From CAUYXS01 sp965248495 (GTDB lineage Bacteria > Chloroflexota > Dehalococcoidia > Lucifugimonadales > Australimonadaceae): 64,000 bases of DNA. Of the stretch, positions 26,478 to 35,945 are shown in pieces (the first letter of the stretch is position 1; every line of letters starts with the position of its first letter). The DNA is taken from positions 620,001 to 684,000 of the forward strand of contig CBDFJL010000003.1 in assembly GCA_965248495.1 (NCBI GenBank), read 5' to 3'. The notes under the pieces were generated by a model, which saw only the letters and a list, made by a program, of their open reading frames with translations, was not told the origin of the DNA and made no database searches. Both the position numbers and the translations under genes were made by a program.

Positions 26478-27067
26478 GCAGGGGCCTCCACGACCGCCAT
26501 CTCCGCAAAGTAGCGGTGGAGGCGCGTGTCCGCGGTCAACTCCGGGTGGAATGCCGTCGCCAGCACGTTGCCCTGGCGCACGGCGACGATGGCGCCGCTT
26601 TCGAGGCGGGCAAGGACGTCGACGTTCGCACCGGCCTCCGCTATCCAGGGCGCACGGATGAACACGGCGTGGAAGGGCCCGCCGTCGATGCCCACGATGT
26701 CGATGTCGGCTTCGAAGGAATCGACCTGGCGCCCGAAGGCGTTCCGCTGGACGACGGTGTCCATGACGTGCAAGGGCTCGGGGTCCGCCTCCAGAAGCCG
26801 GTCGGCCAGCAGGATCATGCCGGCGCAGGTCCCCCAGACGGGCCTGGAGGCCGCGAACTCGACGATGGGGAGCCGCAGCGCGTAGGTGTCCATGAGCTTG
26901 GCCATGGTCGTGCTCTCGCCGCCGGGAATGACGAGCGAATCGCATGCGGCAAGCTGCGCGACGGTGCGCACCTCAACGGCGTCGATGTTCAACGAGCGGA
27001 AGGCTGATGCGTGCTCAGCGAAGTCGCCCTGAAGCGCGAGGACACCGATCGTCGGCGTTCGGGTCAA
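26474..27067 (-). CDS. pdxT: Pyridoxal 5'-phosphate synthase glutaminase subunit PdxT
   Basis: 197 residues, class I glutamine amidotransferase. It starts with IGVLALQGDFAEHASAF, has PGGESTTMAKLM, the nucleophile Cys81 in WGTCAGMILL, and the His174/Glu176 pair in FHPEL. It releases ammonia from glutamine and passes it to PdxS for PLP synthesis. It starts 3 bp after the pdxS stop. Confidence 0.97.
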   Translation of the reverse strand: MTRTPTIGVLALQGDFAEHASAFRSLNIDAVEVRTVAQLAACDSLVIPGGESTTMAKLMDTYALRLPIVEFAASRPVWGTCAGMILLADRLLEADPEPLHVMDTVVQRNAFGRQVDSFEADIDIVGIDGGPFHAVFIRAPWIAEAGANVDVLARLESGAIVAVRQGNVLATAFHPELTADTRLHRYFAEMAVVEAPA

Positions 27068-27070
27068 ACC

Positions 27071-27958
27071 CTACCAACCCCGGGTTGCGAGCAGCTCCTG
27101 TGTGTCGATGGAGCGTGCGCTGATGCCGACCATCGCCTCGCCCAGGCCGCGGGAGGCCTCAGCGATGATGTCGGGGTCGTTATAGTGCGTGACCGCTTTG
27201 ACTACCGCCTTGCCACGCGCGGAGGGGTCACCGGACTTGAAGATGCCCGAGCCGACAAAAACGCCGTCCGCCCCCAGCTGCACCATGAGCGCAGCGTCGG
27301 CCGGCGTGGCGACGCCACCCGCGGCGAAGTTGACCACCGGCAGGCGGCCGAGGCGCTTCACCTCGCGAAGGACCTCCAGGGACGCGCCTATCTCCTTGGC
27401 GTAGCTGGTGAGCTCCGCGTCTGGCATGGTGCTCACGGCGCGCATCTGGTCTTGGACGGTGCGCATGTGGCGAACGGCCTCGACGACGTCGCCAGTGCCC
27501 GCCTCTCCCTTGGTACGGATCATCGCGGCGCCCTCCCCGATCCGGCGGAGCGCCTCACCCAGGTCGCGGCAGCCACAGACGAAGGGGACCTTGAAGTCGT
27601 GCTTCCACACGTGGTACTGCTCGTCGGCCGGCGTCAGCACCTCCGATTCGTCGATGAAGTCGACGCCGATGGCCTGCAGCACCTGCGCTTCGACCGTGTG
27701 CCCGATGCGGCACTTGGCCATGACCGGGATGCTGACCGCGGCGATGATCTCGTCGATCAGGCCGGGGTCGGACATCCGCGCGACGCCGCCATCACGCCTG
27801 ATGTCGGCGGGCACGCGCTCCAGTGCCATGACGGCGCAGGCGCCCGCGTCTTCAGCGATCCGCGCGTGCTCGGCGGTCACGACGTCCATGATGACGCCGC
27901 CCTTGAGCATCTGCGCGAGGCCGGATTTGACCTGGAACGTACCGGTGTCTTCTGCCAT
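27071..27958 (-). CDS. pdxS: Pyridoxal 5'-phosphate synthase lyase subunit PdxS
   Basis: 295 residues, highly conserved. It builds PLP directly from ribose 5-phosphate, glyceraldehyde 3-phosphate and ammonia. Asp25 (GGVIMDVVTAEHARIAEDAG) and Lys82 (VMAKCRIGH), the first Schiff-base lysine, are present, as is the phosphate-binding FAAGGVATPADAALMMQLG-like segment near 215. It is the first gene of the five-gene operon and has a TATAAT box 52 bp upstream. Confidence 0.98.
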   Translation of the reverse strand: MAEDTGTFQVKSGLAQMLKGGVIMDVVTAEHARIAEDAGACAVMALERVPADIRRDGGVARMSDPGLIDEIIAAVSIPVMAKCRIGHTVEAQVLQAIGVDFIDESEVLTPADEQYHVWKHDFKVPFVCGCRDLGEALRRIGEGAAMIRTKGEAGTGDVVEAVRHMRTVQDQMRAVSTMPDAELTSYAKEIGASLEVLREVKRLGRLPVVNFAAGGVATPADAALMVQLGADGVFVGSGIFKSGDPSARGKAVVKAVTHYNDPDIIAEASRGLGEAMVGISARSIDTQELLATRGW

Positions 27959-28009
27959 GTTCGGCGCACCAACTCCATGTTCCCTACGGCTTGCGGATGA
28001 CCCGTTGAA

Positions 28010-28038
28010 TTATAAGCACGCCACGTCGTGCCAGCAAA
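28010..28038 (-). promoter_or_regulatory. Promoter of the pdxS operon
   Basis: On the minus strand TATAAT is at 28015-28010, with a weak TTTGCT -35 at 28038-28033 (17-bp spacer). The -10 matches consensus fully. Confidence 0.5.
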
Positions 28039-28155
28039 CGATCTCCCCTCGCCGGAATTTCGGCCTCACCTTGCCGAGCGGCCGGAGTCTCCCGCCACAA
28101 CGAGCGGCGTGCTAACCTCCGCGACGCACGACCAACCGGACCTCGGAGCCAGTCC

Positions 28156-28782
28156 ATGATCTACGACCTGCGCACCTACACCCTGCGGCCAGGGTCCGTT
28201 CCCGAGTTCGAGCGCCGCTTCGCCGAAGGGCTTGGGCACCGCGAGAAGTTCTCGCGCCTGGGCGGCTTTTGGCACACGGAGATCGGACCGCTGAACCAGG
28301 TTATCCACATCTGGCCATACGACGACCTCGCGCAGGTGGAATCGGTCCGCAAAGATATGGCCGCGAACCCTGACCCGGCGTGGCCGCCCAAGGGCGGCGA
28401 CGTCATCCTGAACATGGAGGCTCAACTCCTGACGTCGGTCCCTTGGATGCGTGAATGGACGAGTCCCCAGGAGTACGGCGGCTTCTACGAGCTGCGCATC
28501 TACACGTTCATGACGGGCGTGCTTCCTGAAGTAATCAAGCGCTGGGAGCAGGCGGTGCCGGCGCGTGAGAAGTACTCGCCCCTCGGCGGCCTCTGGACGG
28601 AGACCACGGGCGGGAACAAGCTCTACCACCTCTGGCCGTACAAGAGCATGGAGGAGCGGACCAACGTCCGCGCGGAGTCCGTGGCCAAGGGTGATTGGCC
28701 GCCGAAGCCCTCAAGCAACGAGTGGATGCTCCAGCAGGAGAACAAGATCCTGGTCCCGGCGTCCTTCTCGCCCATGCACTAG
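28156..28782 (+). CDS. NIPSNAP-family protein
   Basis: 208 residues forming two ferredoxin-like (dimeric alpha-beta barrel) repeats. The first starts MIYDLRTYTLRPGSVPEFER, with LGGFWHTEIGPLNQVIHIWP; the second starts YELRIYTFMTGVLPEVIKRW, with LGGLWTETTGGNKLYHLWPY. This internal duplication is typical of the family. The biochemical role of bacterial members is unknown. It precedes proS by 3 bp and is likely co-transcribed. Confidence 0.88.
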   Translation: MIYDLRTYTLRPGSVPEFERRFAEGLGHREKFSRLGGFWHTEIGPLNQVIHIWPYDDLAQVESVRKDMAANPDPAWPPKGGDVILNMEAQLLTSVPWMREWTSPQEYGGFYELRIYTFMTGVLPEVIKRWEQAVPAREKYSPLGGLWTETTGGNKLYHLWPYKSMEERTNVRAESVAKGDWPPKPSSNEWMLQQENKILVPASFSPMH

Positions 28783-28785
28783 CCG

Positions 28786-30501
28786 ATGCGCGCGTCCCGA
28801 CTCCTCACCAAGACTCTGCGTGAAGACCCGGCGGAGGCCGAGACGGCCAGCCATCGGCTGATGCTGCGCGCCGGCATGATGCAGCAGGTAGCGGCGGGCG
28901 TGTACGCCTACCTGCCGCTGGCCCTGCGCTCGCTCCGGAAGATCGAGCGCATCATCCGCGAGGAGATGGACGCAGCCGACGGCCAGGAGGTGCGCATGCC
29001 CACGCTGCACCCGCTGGAGCTATGGCAGGCGACGGGCCGCGACAAGACCGTCGGTCCCATCCTGTTCCAGCTGCAGGACCGGCGTGAGCGCCGCATGGTG
29101 CTGGCGCCGACCCACGAGGAGGTCGTCACCAACATCGTGAAGGCGAACACCGCCTCCTACCGCGACCTCCCGCGCCAGGTCTACCAGATACAGACCAAGT
29201 TCCGAGATGAGCCTCGGCCGCGAGCGGGACTGCTGCGCGGGCGCGAGTTCGACATGATGGACGCCTACTCCTTCGATGCTGACGAGGAGGGGCTAGACCT
29301 CTCCTACAGCCGCATGCTGGAGGCTTACAACAACGTCTTCACCCGCTGCGGCATCCCTTCGCTGACGGTAGAGGCGGACTCGGGGGCCATCGGCGGCAAA
29401 GACTCGCACGAGTTCATTATGCCGGCGGCGAGCGGCGAGGATGTGGTGCTGAGCTGTCCCAAGGGCCACTACGCCGCCAACGTCGAGCGTGCCCGCTCCG
29501 TGCCGCGGCCGGTGCCCGAGGCCGAGCCACAGCCGCTGGAGCTGGTCGACACGCCCGGCGTCGAGACAATCGCCGCGCTGTCCGAGCTTCTCGGCATCTC
29601 CGAGGCGCGGACGCTCAAGGCGGTGTTCTACCAGGCCGACGGACAGACCGTGCTCGTGACCGTCCGGGGCGACCTGGACATGAACGAGGCCAAGCTGAAA
29701 AACCACCTGCACGCCACCGACCTCCGCATGGCGACCGACGACGAGGCGCGGGCCGCCGGGCTGACGCCCGGCTCCACGTCGCCCATCGGCATCGAGCGCC
29801 GCGCCAGCGGGGGCGTGCGCACCATCGGCGACACATCGATCCAGCAAGGCGCCAACTTCGCGGCTGGTGCCAACCAGGCCGACAAGCACTACACAGGCGC
29901 CAATTACCCACGCGACTTCGAGGTCGAGGAGCTGGTGGACGTCGCCACGGCCCGGGAGGGCGACGGCTGCCCGGTATGTGGCGAGCCCCTGCAAGCCATC
30001 CGCGGCATCGAGGTCGGCCACGTGTTCAAGCTCGGTGAGTTCTACTCGAACGCGCTTGGTGCCGACTACCTGGACGAGGCCGGCAAGCAGCGCCCGATCG
30101 TCATGGGGTGCTATGGCATCGGCGTATCGCGGATGCTGGCCGCGGCTATCGAGCAGAACCACGACGACGCGGGCATCGTCTTCCCCGCGCCCATCGCGCC
30201 GTACGAGGTGCACCTGGTGGCGATCAATACTGACGACGCCGATGTCACCGCGGCGGCGGAGCGCCTCTACGACCAGCTGACGGCGTCCGGCTTCGAGGTG
30301 CTCTTCGACGACCGGATCGAGTCGCCGGGCGTGAAGTTCAACGACGCCGACCTTATTGGCCTGCCGGTGCGTCTCGTGATGAGCCGGCGCAACCTGGCCG
30401 CGGGGGCGGTGGAGCTGCGGCGCAGGGCCGGTGGTGAGGCGCGGTCAGTGCCGCTGGCCGAGGTCTTTTCCGCTGTGCGCGCGGCGCTCGACGAAGGCTA
30501 G
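28786..30501 (+). CDS. proS: Prolyl-tRNA synthetase (bacterial type, with editing insert)
   Basis: 571 residues. Class II motif 1 lies near GVYAYLPLALRSLRKIERII, motif 2 near FRDEPRPRAGLLRGREFDMM, and motif 3 near GCYGIGVSRMLAAAIEQ. Between motifs 2 and 3 (about residues 230-385) lies the YbaK-like editing insert (LGISEARTLKAVFYQADGQT), which clears mischarged Ala-tRNA(Pro). The C-terminal anticodon domain begins about 470 (APYEVHLVAINTDDADVTAA). Normal length for the E. coli-type enzyme. It converges on ispG across a 177-bp gap. Confidence 0.97.
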   Translation: MRASRLLTKTLREDPAEAETASHRLMLRAGMMQQVAAGVYAYLPLALRSLRKIERIIREEMDAADGQEVRMPTLHPLELWQATGRDKTVGPILFQLQDRRERRMVLAPTHEEVVTNIVKANTASYRDLPRQVYQIQTKFRDEPRPRAGLLRGREFDMMDAYSFDADEEGLDLSYSRMLEAYNNVFTRCGIPSLTVEADSGAIGGKDSHEFIMPAASGEDVVLSCPKGHYAANVERARSVPRPVPEAEPQPLELVDTPGVETIAALSELLGISEARTLKAVFYQADGQTVLVTVRGDLDMNEAKLKNHLHATDLRMATDDEARAAGLTPGSTSPIGIERRASGGVRTIGDTSIQQGANFAAGANQADKHYTGANYPRDFEVEELVDVATAREGDGCPVCGEPLQAIRGIEVGHVFKLGEFYSNALGADYLDEAGKQRPIVMGCYGIGVSRMLAAAIEQNHDDAGIVFPAPIAPYEVHLVAINTDDADVTAAAERLYDQLTASGFEVLFDDRIESPGVKFNDADLIGLPVRLVMSRRNLAAGAVELRRRAGGEARSVPLAEVFSAVRAALDEG

Positions 30502-30678
30502 CGGCGCTAGTTGAGGCGCCGTGCCCTGGCGGGCGTCCGTCCGGCAGCTAGCGCTAGTTTTCGCCAAGTCGTGTCGTTCCAGCGGCGCTGCGGCCTGCTC
30601 GGCGACAGCGCACCAAGGCCAGTTTGCTGGCAATCGGGTCTGCTTGAAAGCTGGGCAGCTGGCCTGCGGGAAGGCGGG

Positions 30679-31839
30679 TTAGCCGGCAGTGGGGGCCGCG
30701 GCGGTGAGCTCAGCGGTCACGGCCTCGACCTCTTCGAGGAGGGCCGTCATCATGTCGGCCTCTTCGACCACGCGGGTCTTGACGCCCTTGCGGAAGATGA
30801 CGGCGCGGCCGTTGCCCGCGGCAATGCCCACGTCGGCGTCCTTGGCCTCGCCGGGCCCGTTGACCTCGCAGCCCATGACAGCCACCTTCACCGGCGTCTC
30901 GCGCCCCTTCAACAGCTGGTCGACGTCGTTGGCCAGCTTGCGAATGTCCACGTCGGCGCGGCCGCACGACGGGCACGCGACCATCTGCACGCCCTTCTTG
31001 CGCAGCCCAAGCGACTTGAGTATCTCGTAGCCGACCTCGACCTCTTCCTTCGATTCGTCGGAGAGGGAGACGCGGATGGTATCGCCGACCCCCTCGTAGA
31101 GCAGGATGCCGAGCCCGATGGCGCTGCGGATGGAGCCGTTACGCGCGGTGCCCGCCTCGGTGATGCCGAGGTGGAAGGGGTACGGGACCAGCGTGGACAG
31201 CTTGCGGTAAGCCTCGACGGTCGTATCGATGTCGTAGGCCTTGAGGGAGATCTTGATGAGGTCGAAGTCGAGGTCCTCCAGGACCCCAATCTCCCACAGC
31301 GCGGTGGCCACCATGTGGTCGACGGCGGAGACGGCCTCGCCCTCGCCGGAAGCCTCCGCGCCCTTGGTGAGCTTGTTGACGCCGTCGGCATGGCGGTGCT
31401 GGCCTCTGGTCTTGCCGATGGCGCCGACCGGAGGCAGCGAGCCAAAGTTCACGCCGATGCGTATGGGCACCTGCCGCACTTTCGCCTCGCGGGCGATGTC
31501 GCGCACCTTTTCGGCGTCGCGGATGTTGCCGGGATTCAGCCGCAGGCAGTCCACGCCCTGGTTCAGCGCCTCGAGGGCCAGCTGGTGGTGGAAGTGGATG
31601 TCGGAGATCAGCGGGATGCTGATCTGCTTCTTGATGGCCCCGAGAGCGAGTGCCGCCTCCATGTCGGGGACAGCGAGGCGGATGATCTCGCACCCCGCGG
31701 CTTCGAGCTCGTGGATCTGGGCGACTGTCGCCGCGACGTCCCGCGTGTCGGTCTTGGTCATGGACTGGACTGTGATGGGGGCGTCTCCACCCACCTTCAC
31801 GCCGCCCACGTAGACCGGCTTGGTTACTCGGCGCTCCAT
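30679..31839 (-). CDS. ispG: 4-hydroxy-3-methylbut-2-en-1-yl diphosphate synthase (flavodoxin/ferredoxin)
   Basis: 386 residues. It catalyses the penultimate MEP-pathway step, turning MEcPP into HMBPP. The TIM-barrel start is VGGVKVGGDAPITVQSMTKT and later LISDIHFHHQLALEALNQGV, with CLRLNPGNI. The 4Fe-4S cysteines lie in ACPSCGRADVD and in VMGCEVNGPGEA at the C-terminal domain. It is the last gene of the long minus-strand operon (42 bp after rseP), together with dxr of the same pathway. Confidence 0.97.
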   Translation of the reverse strand: MERRVTKPVYVGGVKVGGDAPITVQSMTKTDTRDVAATVAQIHELEAAGCEIIRLAVPDMEAALALGAIKKQISIPLISDIHFHHQLALEALNQGVDCLRLNPGNIRDAEKVRDIAREAKVRQVPIRIGVNFGSLPPVGAIGKTRGQHRHADGVNKLTKGAEASGEGEAVSAVDHMVATALWEIGVLEDLDFDLIKISLKAYDIDTTVEAYRKLSTLVPYPFHLGITEAGTARNGSIRSAIGLGILLYEGVGDTIRVSLSDESKEEVEVGYEILKSLGLRKKGVQMVACPSCGRADVDIRKLANDVDQLLKGRETPVKVAVMGCEVNGPGEAKDADVGIAAGNGRAVIFRKGVKTRVVEEADMMTALLEEVEAVTAELTAAAPTAG

Positions 31840-31881
31840 GAGGTCCTCGCTGCGTTCGCGAACCCGGGGCCTTCCCCGGGG

Positions 31882-33216
31882 CTAGCCCCCGAGGGGACTG
31901 CCGCCGTCGATGATGCGGCGAATGTCTTGGACACTGACGAGCAGGATGCCGCCAATCAGCACCATGAACCCGACAAGATGCACGAGGCGCTCCTTCTCGG
32001 GCGCCAGACGACGGCCGCCGCGCGCCAATTCTAGCAACACGAACACGATCCGGCCACCGTCGAGCGCGGGGATGGGGAGCAGGTTGACGATCGCGAGGTT
32101 TATGGACAGCAACGCCGTCCACGTGATGAGCGGGCTGATCCCGGCGTTGGCGACCTCGCCCGTAATCTGCGCGATACCGACCGGCCCGGCGACGGCAAAG
32201 TCGCCCGCCCCGGCGAGGATGCGGGACAGCTCGTTCCGGAAGGAGACGAGGATGTCGCCCATGCGCAGGAACGCCTGCGGGAAGGCCCGCCAGAGGGGCT
32301 CGGAGCGGCTCTCCGTGGGGCGCTCGACGAACGTTGCGCCGCTCAGTGCGCGCGGATCGTCAGGCAGCGGCAGCGCGACCAACGCACCGTCCCGCAGCAC
32401 CAGCACCTCTGCGCCGCGCCCCGGCGAATCGCGCAGCGATGCGGCCAGTGCCTCCTCGGCGTCGGCCAGTTCGATGACCTGACGCCGCACCGGAAGGGCG
32501 GGGCCCACCGCGTAGATAAGCACAAGCTCGTCGGCGGCCCGCAGACCGTTGCTCCTGGCGCGCGACCCGATCGCCACCGCCTGGACCGACACGCGGGCGT
32601 TGGCGATCTCAATCCCCGTGGCCCCCTGCCCTGGTGGGGGATCGACCCGGGGGACCAGCGTCACCATCGTCGGCGCGCCGTTCCGGTCCAGCTCCCAAGA
32701 CGACTCCGCGCCCAGGCGGACTTGGATGGCCTGCTGGAGCACCGTGCTGTTGTCGATCTCGCGTCCGTCGACGACGCGGATGACATCGCCGGGCTGGATG
32801 CCCGCTTGCTCCGCCGGGGTGTTCGGCACCACGCTCGTTACGACGACGTCGGTGACGACGACATCCTGCGGGATGAGGAGCACCACAGTTAGCAGGAAGA
32901 TGGGAAGAATCGCGTTCATGGTCGCGCCGGCAGCGAGGATGGCGAGCCGGGTAAACGGCCCCTTGTTCATGAATGCGCGCGGGTCGTTGGGGTCCTCTGC
33001 CTCGTCCTCGCCGAGCATCCGCACGAAGCCGCCCAGGGGGAGGAGATTCACAGTGTAGGTCGTGTCGCCGTACTTGAACCCGAACAGGCGCGGCGGAATG
33101 CCCAGCCCGAACTCCAGCACCTGGACGCCACGAAGCTTCGCCACCGTGAAGTGGCCAAGTTCATGCACGATCACCAGGAACCCGAGAACCGCGACAAAGA
33201 TGAGGATGGTCGTCAT
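31882..33216 (-). CDS. rseP: Site-2 protease RseP family (membrane metalloprotease)
   Basis: 444 residues from ATG 33216, which overlaps the dxr stop (ATGA); upstream in-frame codons belong to dxr. HELGH at residues 18-22 in the first membrane span gives the zinc ligands, with the third ligand Asp in PALDGGRIVFVLL near the end. Two PDZ-like segments lie between (VPNTPAEQAGIQPGDVIRVV is clear). These proteases cut anti-sigma factors or remnant signal peptides inside the membrane. The place after dxr is conserved in many bacteria. Confidence 0.95.
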   Translation of the reverse strand: MTTILIFVAVLGFLVIVHELGHFTVAKLRGVQVLEFGLGIPPRLFGFKYGDTTYTVNLLPLGGFVRMLGEDEAEDPNDPRAFMNKGPFTRLAILAAGATMNAILPIFLLTVVLLIPQDVVVTDVVVTSVVPNTPAEQAGIQPGDVIRVVDGREIDNSTVLQQAIQVRLGAESSWELDRNGAPTMVTLVPRVDPPPGQGATGIEIANARVSVQAVAIGSRARSNGLRAADELVLIYAVGPALPVRRQVIELADAEEALAASLRDSPGRGAEVLVLRDGALVALPLPDDPRALSGATFVERPTESRSEPLWRAFPQAFLRMGDILVSFRNELSRILAGAGDFAVAGPVGIAQITGEVANAGISPLITWTALLSINLAIVNLLPIPALDGGRIVFVLLELARGGRRLAPEKERLVHLVGFMVLIGGILLVSVQDIRRIIDGGSPLGG

Positions 33217-34400
33217 CGGCGAGCAGCCACCGCCTCGGCGACCCGGCGCCGAGCCCACTCGTCGGCCGCGAGGACCGACTCCAGGGAGACGTCGTCGATC
33301 TCGTGGTCCGCAAGCACGTCACGCACGAGCGGGTGGATGTCGGTGAAACCGATGCGGCCATCGAGGAAGAGGTGGACCACCTCTTCGTCCGCTGCGCTGA
33401 GTACCGCAGGGAAGGTGCCCCCACGGGTCCCGGCGTCGACCGCCGTGGCGAAGCATGGGTAGCGTGCCGTGTCCAGCTCCTCGAAGGTGAGCGAGGGGTA
33501 GCGCAGGGGGTCGTAGCGGGGGATCGCGTCGCTGGCCAGGCGCTCCGGGTAGGCCAGGGCGTACTGGATGGGCAGACGCATGTCGGGAGGGCCCATCTGC
33601 GCCTTCACCGAGCCGTCGGCGAACTCGACCATCGAGTGAATGACGCTCTGCGCGTGGACGACCACCTCGATCTGGTCGAAGGCGACGTCGAAGAGCCAGC
33701 GGCACTCGATGACCTCGAACCCCTTGTTCATGAGGGTCGAGGAGTCGATGGTGATCTTGCGCCCCATGACCCACGTAGGGTGCGCCAGCGCCTCGGCCGG
33801 CGTGACGGCGGCCAGCTCGTTGAGGGGGCGCGTACGGAAAGGCCCGCCGGACGCCGTGACGATGAGCCGCCGCACCGGCTGCTCCTCGCCCTGGAGGCAC
33901 TGCCAGATGGCCGAGGGCTCGCTGTCCACCGGGAGCACCTTCCCGCCGCCGAGCCTGGCCGTCTCGCGCACCAGCTGGCCCGCCATGACGATGACTTCCT
34001 TGTTGGAGAGCGCGACCGACTTGCCGGCCCGCAGCGCGGCCAGCGTCGGCCCCAAGCCCGTCCTGCCGGTGGTGGCGACCATGACGAGATCTACGTCCGG
34101 CTCGGTCACCATCGTTTCAAGGTCGGTCCAGACGGCGGAGGCGAAAGCCTCGGGTCCGGCGCCTTTGCTGTGGACCATACGCGGCCGAAACTCGGCCACC
34201 TGCTGTGAGAGCAGCTCCACGTTATTACCGGCGGAGAGTCCAACCACTCGGAACGCGTCGGGAAGGGCCCGTATCACGTTGAGGGTCTGGGTCCCGATGG
34301 ACCCGGTCGAGCCGAGGACGACGATACCTTTCGTAGCCACACCTCGGTCGGCCTGTTCGCCGTTCGTTGCGCCCGTGGGCCGGCTCGTTATCGAGACCAC
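33213..34400 (-). CDS. dxr: 1-deoxy-D-xylulose 5-phosphate reductoisomerase
   Basis: 395 residues; first committed MEP-pathway enzyme, NADPH- and metal-dependent. NADP loop VVLGSTGSIGTQTLNVIRAL, ALSNKEVIVMAG, the metal/substrate segment PVDSEPSAIWQCLQG, and MGRKITIDSSTLMNKG are all present. GTG 34400 overlaps the end of cdsA by 13 bp; a second GTG at 34340 directly before the NADP loop is a possible shorter start. Downstream rseP overlaps by 4 bp. Confidence 0.97.
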   Translation of the reverse strand: MVSITSRPTGATNGEQADRGVATKGIVVLGSTGSIGTQTLNVIRALPDAFRVVGLSAGNNVELLSQQVAEFRPRMVHSKGAGPEAFASAVWTDLETMVTEPDVDLVMVATTGRTGLGPTLAALRAGKSVALSNKEVIVMAGQLVRETARLGGGKVLPVDSEPSAIWQCLQGEEQPVRRLIVTASGGPFRTRPLNELAAVTPAEALAHPTWVMGRKITIDSSTLMNKGFEVIECRWLFDVAFDQIEVVVHAQSVIHSMVEFADGSVKAQMGPPDMRLPIQYALAYPERLASDAIPRYDPLRYPSLTFEELDTARYPCFATAVDAGTRGGTFPAVLSAADEEVVHLFLDGRIGFTDIHPLVRDVLADHEIDDVSLESVLAADEWARRRVAEAVAARR

Positions 34401-35203
34401 ACCCAGGCGACATAGTACACGAGCACGAACGCCGGGAGCAGGCTATCCATGCGGTCGAGCAAGCCTCCGTGGCCGGGAAAGAGCGTGCCTGCCTCCTTGA
34501 CCCCAGCCAATCGCTTGGCCTTCGACTCAAACAGGTCGCCGGCCTGCGCTATCACGCTGACGCCGAGCCCCAGGCCGATCGCGGCCCCAACGGCCAACGT
34601 CAGGTCCGACACCGCGACGAAGGCGACCACCGCGGCGGCGCCGCCGAGTAATCCCCCGAACGAACCCTCCCACGTCTTGCCCGGGCTGATGGACGGGGCC
34701 ATGGCCCTCCGCCCGAGCGCGCGCCCCACGAAGTAGGCCGCGGTGTCGGTGGCGAACACGGCCAAGAACGCGAGCAGCAGCCACTCCAGCCCCAGCGCGC
34801 GCTCGCGCAAGAGCACGGCGGCAGCGAGCGGCAGCGCGACGTACCCCACGGCGCTGACGGTCGTCAGCGAGTCGGAGACGCATCGCCGGTAGAGCGCGAT
34901 GCCCAGGACAATGGCGCTGCCCCCACCAAAGACGACGAGGACGGCGCGCCCGTCGAGCACGGCAACCGAGACCGTGGCAAGTCCCAGCACCACGCCGGGC
35001 CAGCGCAGCACGGGCCGGCCGGCTCCCACCGCAAGGGCGTAGGCCTCGTGCAGGGCAAGGACAGCGGCGGCGGCGGCGAGGGCGCCGACCCAGGGGTTGC
35101 CAGCCCAGACAATGGCAAGCAGCAGCGGGAGGGCTAGCGCAGTGGTGGCCAGGCGCAGGCGAAGGGCCTGCCGAGTCGCCCGCCCGACCGGGGGCGCCAT
35201 CAC
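34388..35203 (-). CDS. cdsA: Phosphatidate cytidylyltransferase
   Basis: 271 residues, integral membrane. The C-terminal signature is intact: ESKAKRLAGVKEAGTLFPGH, GG, then LLDRMDSLLPAF, with SPGKTWEGSFGG in the preceding loop. It makes CDP-diacylglycerol from phosphatidic acid and CTP. The N-terminal half is a hydrophobic Ala/Leu/Val-rich array of spans. ATG overlaps the uppS stop by 4 bp. Confidence 0.93.
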   Translation of the reverse strand: MMAPPVGRATRQALRLRLATTALALPLLLAIVWAGNPWVGALAAAAAVLALHEAYALAVGAGRPVLRWPGVVLGLATVSVAVLDGRAVLVVFGGGSAIVLGIALYRRCVSDSLTTVSAVGYVALPLAAAVLLRERALGLEWLLLAFLAVFATDTAAYFVGRALGRRAMAPSISPGKTWEGSFGGLLGGAAAVVAFVAVSDLTLAVGAAIGLGLGVSVIAQAGDLFESKAKRLAGVKEAGTLFPGHGGLLDRMDSLLPAFVLVYYVAWVWSR

Positions 35204-35940
35204 GTGCCCGGCAGCTTGCCGAACCTGCGTTCGCGGCTCCGGTAGGCCTCGAGGGCCCGCTCCACCTCGGCGTCATCGAAGTCCGGCCACAGCGTGGAGG
35301 TGAAGTAGAGCTCCGCGTAGGCCGACTGCCAGATGAGGAAGTTGCTCAAACGTTGGTCGCCGCCGGTCCTGATCACCAGGTCCGGGTCCGGGACCTCCGG
35401 CAGGTGCATGCGCTGGCTGACCAGGTGTTCCGTGACGTCAGCGGCGTCGATCCCTTCGGCGAGCAGGCACTTGATGGCGTGGACGATCTCGGTGCGCCCG
35501 CCGTAGTCGAAGCCGACGCTCAGCGTGAGGCCGGTGTTGTCCTTGGTCAGCTGCTCAGCATCCTCGATGGCCTTCGCAATGGAGGCGGGGAGCCGCGAGC
35601 GCGTGCCCAGGTGGAGGATGCGAACGTGCTGCTCGTGCAGCGCGCGGGCCTCATCGTAGATCACCTCTTCGAGGATCTGGATAAGGCCGTTGACCTCGGG
35701 CTCCGGCCGGCCCCAGTTCTCAGTGGAGAAGGCGAAGATGGTGACGTAGGGCACGCCGTGGCGGCCGAGGGCCTGGAGTACACGGCGCACGTTGTCGGTC
35801 CCCGCGCGGTGGCCGGCCAGCCGGGGCATGCCCCGCTGCTCCGCCCAGCGGCCATTGCCGTCCATGGTAATGGCGACATGGCGCGGCACATCCGGCTTGG
35901 GCCCGGCGTCCGAGGTTTCAGCGCTTGTCTCCAACGCCAT
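35200..35940 (-). CDS. uppS: Isoprenyl (undecaprenyl) diphosphate synthase
   Basis: 246 residues, cis-prenyltransferase. The diphosphate-binding ITMDGNGRWAEQRG with the catalytic Asp, GHRAGTDNVRRVL, FAFSTENWGRP and the C-terminal DLVIRTGGDQRLSNFLIWQS with YAELYFTSTLWPDF are all present. It makes the C55 lipid carrier for cell-wall synthesis from IPP supplied by the dxr/ispG pathway in the same operon. It lies 5 bp after frr. Confidence 0.96.
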   Translation of the reverse strand: MALETSAETSDAGPKPDVPRHVAITMDGNGRWAEQRGMPRLAGHRAGTDNVRRVLQALGRHGVPYVTIFAFSTENWGRPEPEVNGLIQILEEVIYDEARALHEQHVRILHLGTRSRLPASIAKAIEDAEQLTKDNTGLTLSVGFDYGGRTEIVHAIKCLLAEGIDAADVTEHLVSQRMHLPEVPDPDLVIRTGGDQRLSNFLIWQSAYAELYFTSTLWPDFDDAEVERALEAYRSRERRFGKLPGT

Positions 35941-35945
35941 ACGCG

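Noticed and set aside
30511..32034. 507-codon plus-strand open frame
   Set aside because: Antisense to ispG; high-GC antisense frame with no recognisable motif.
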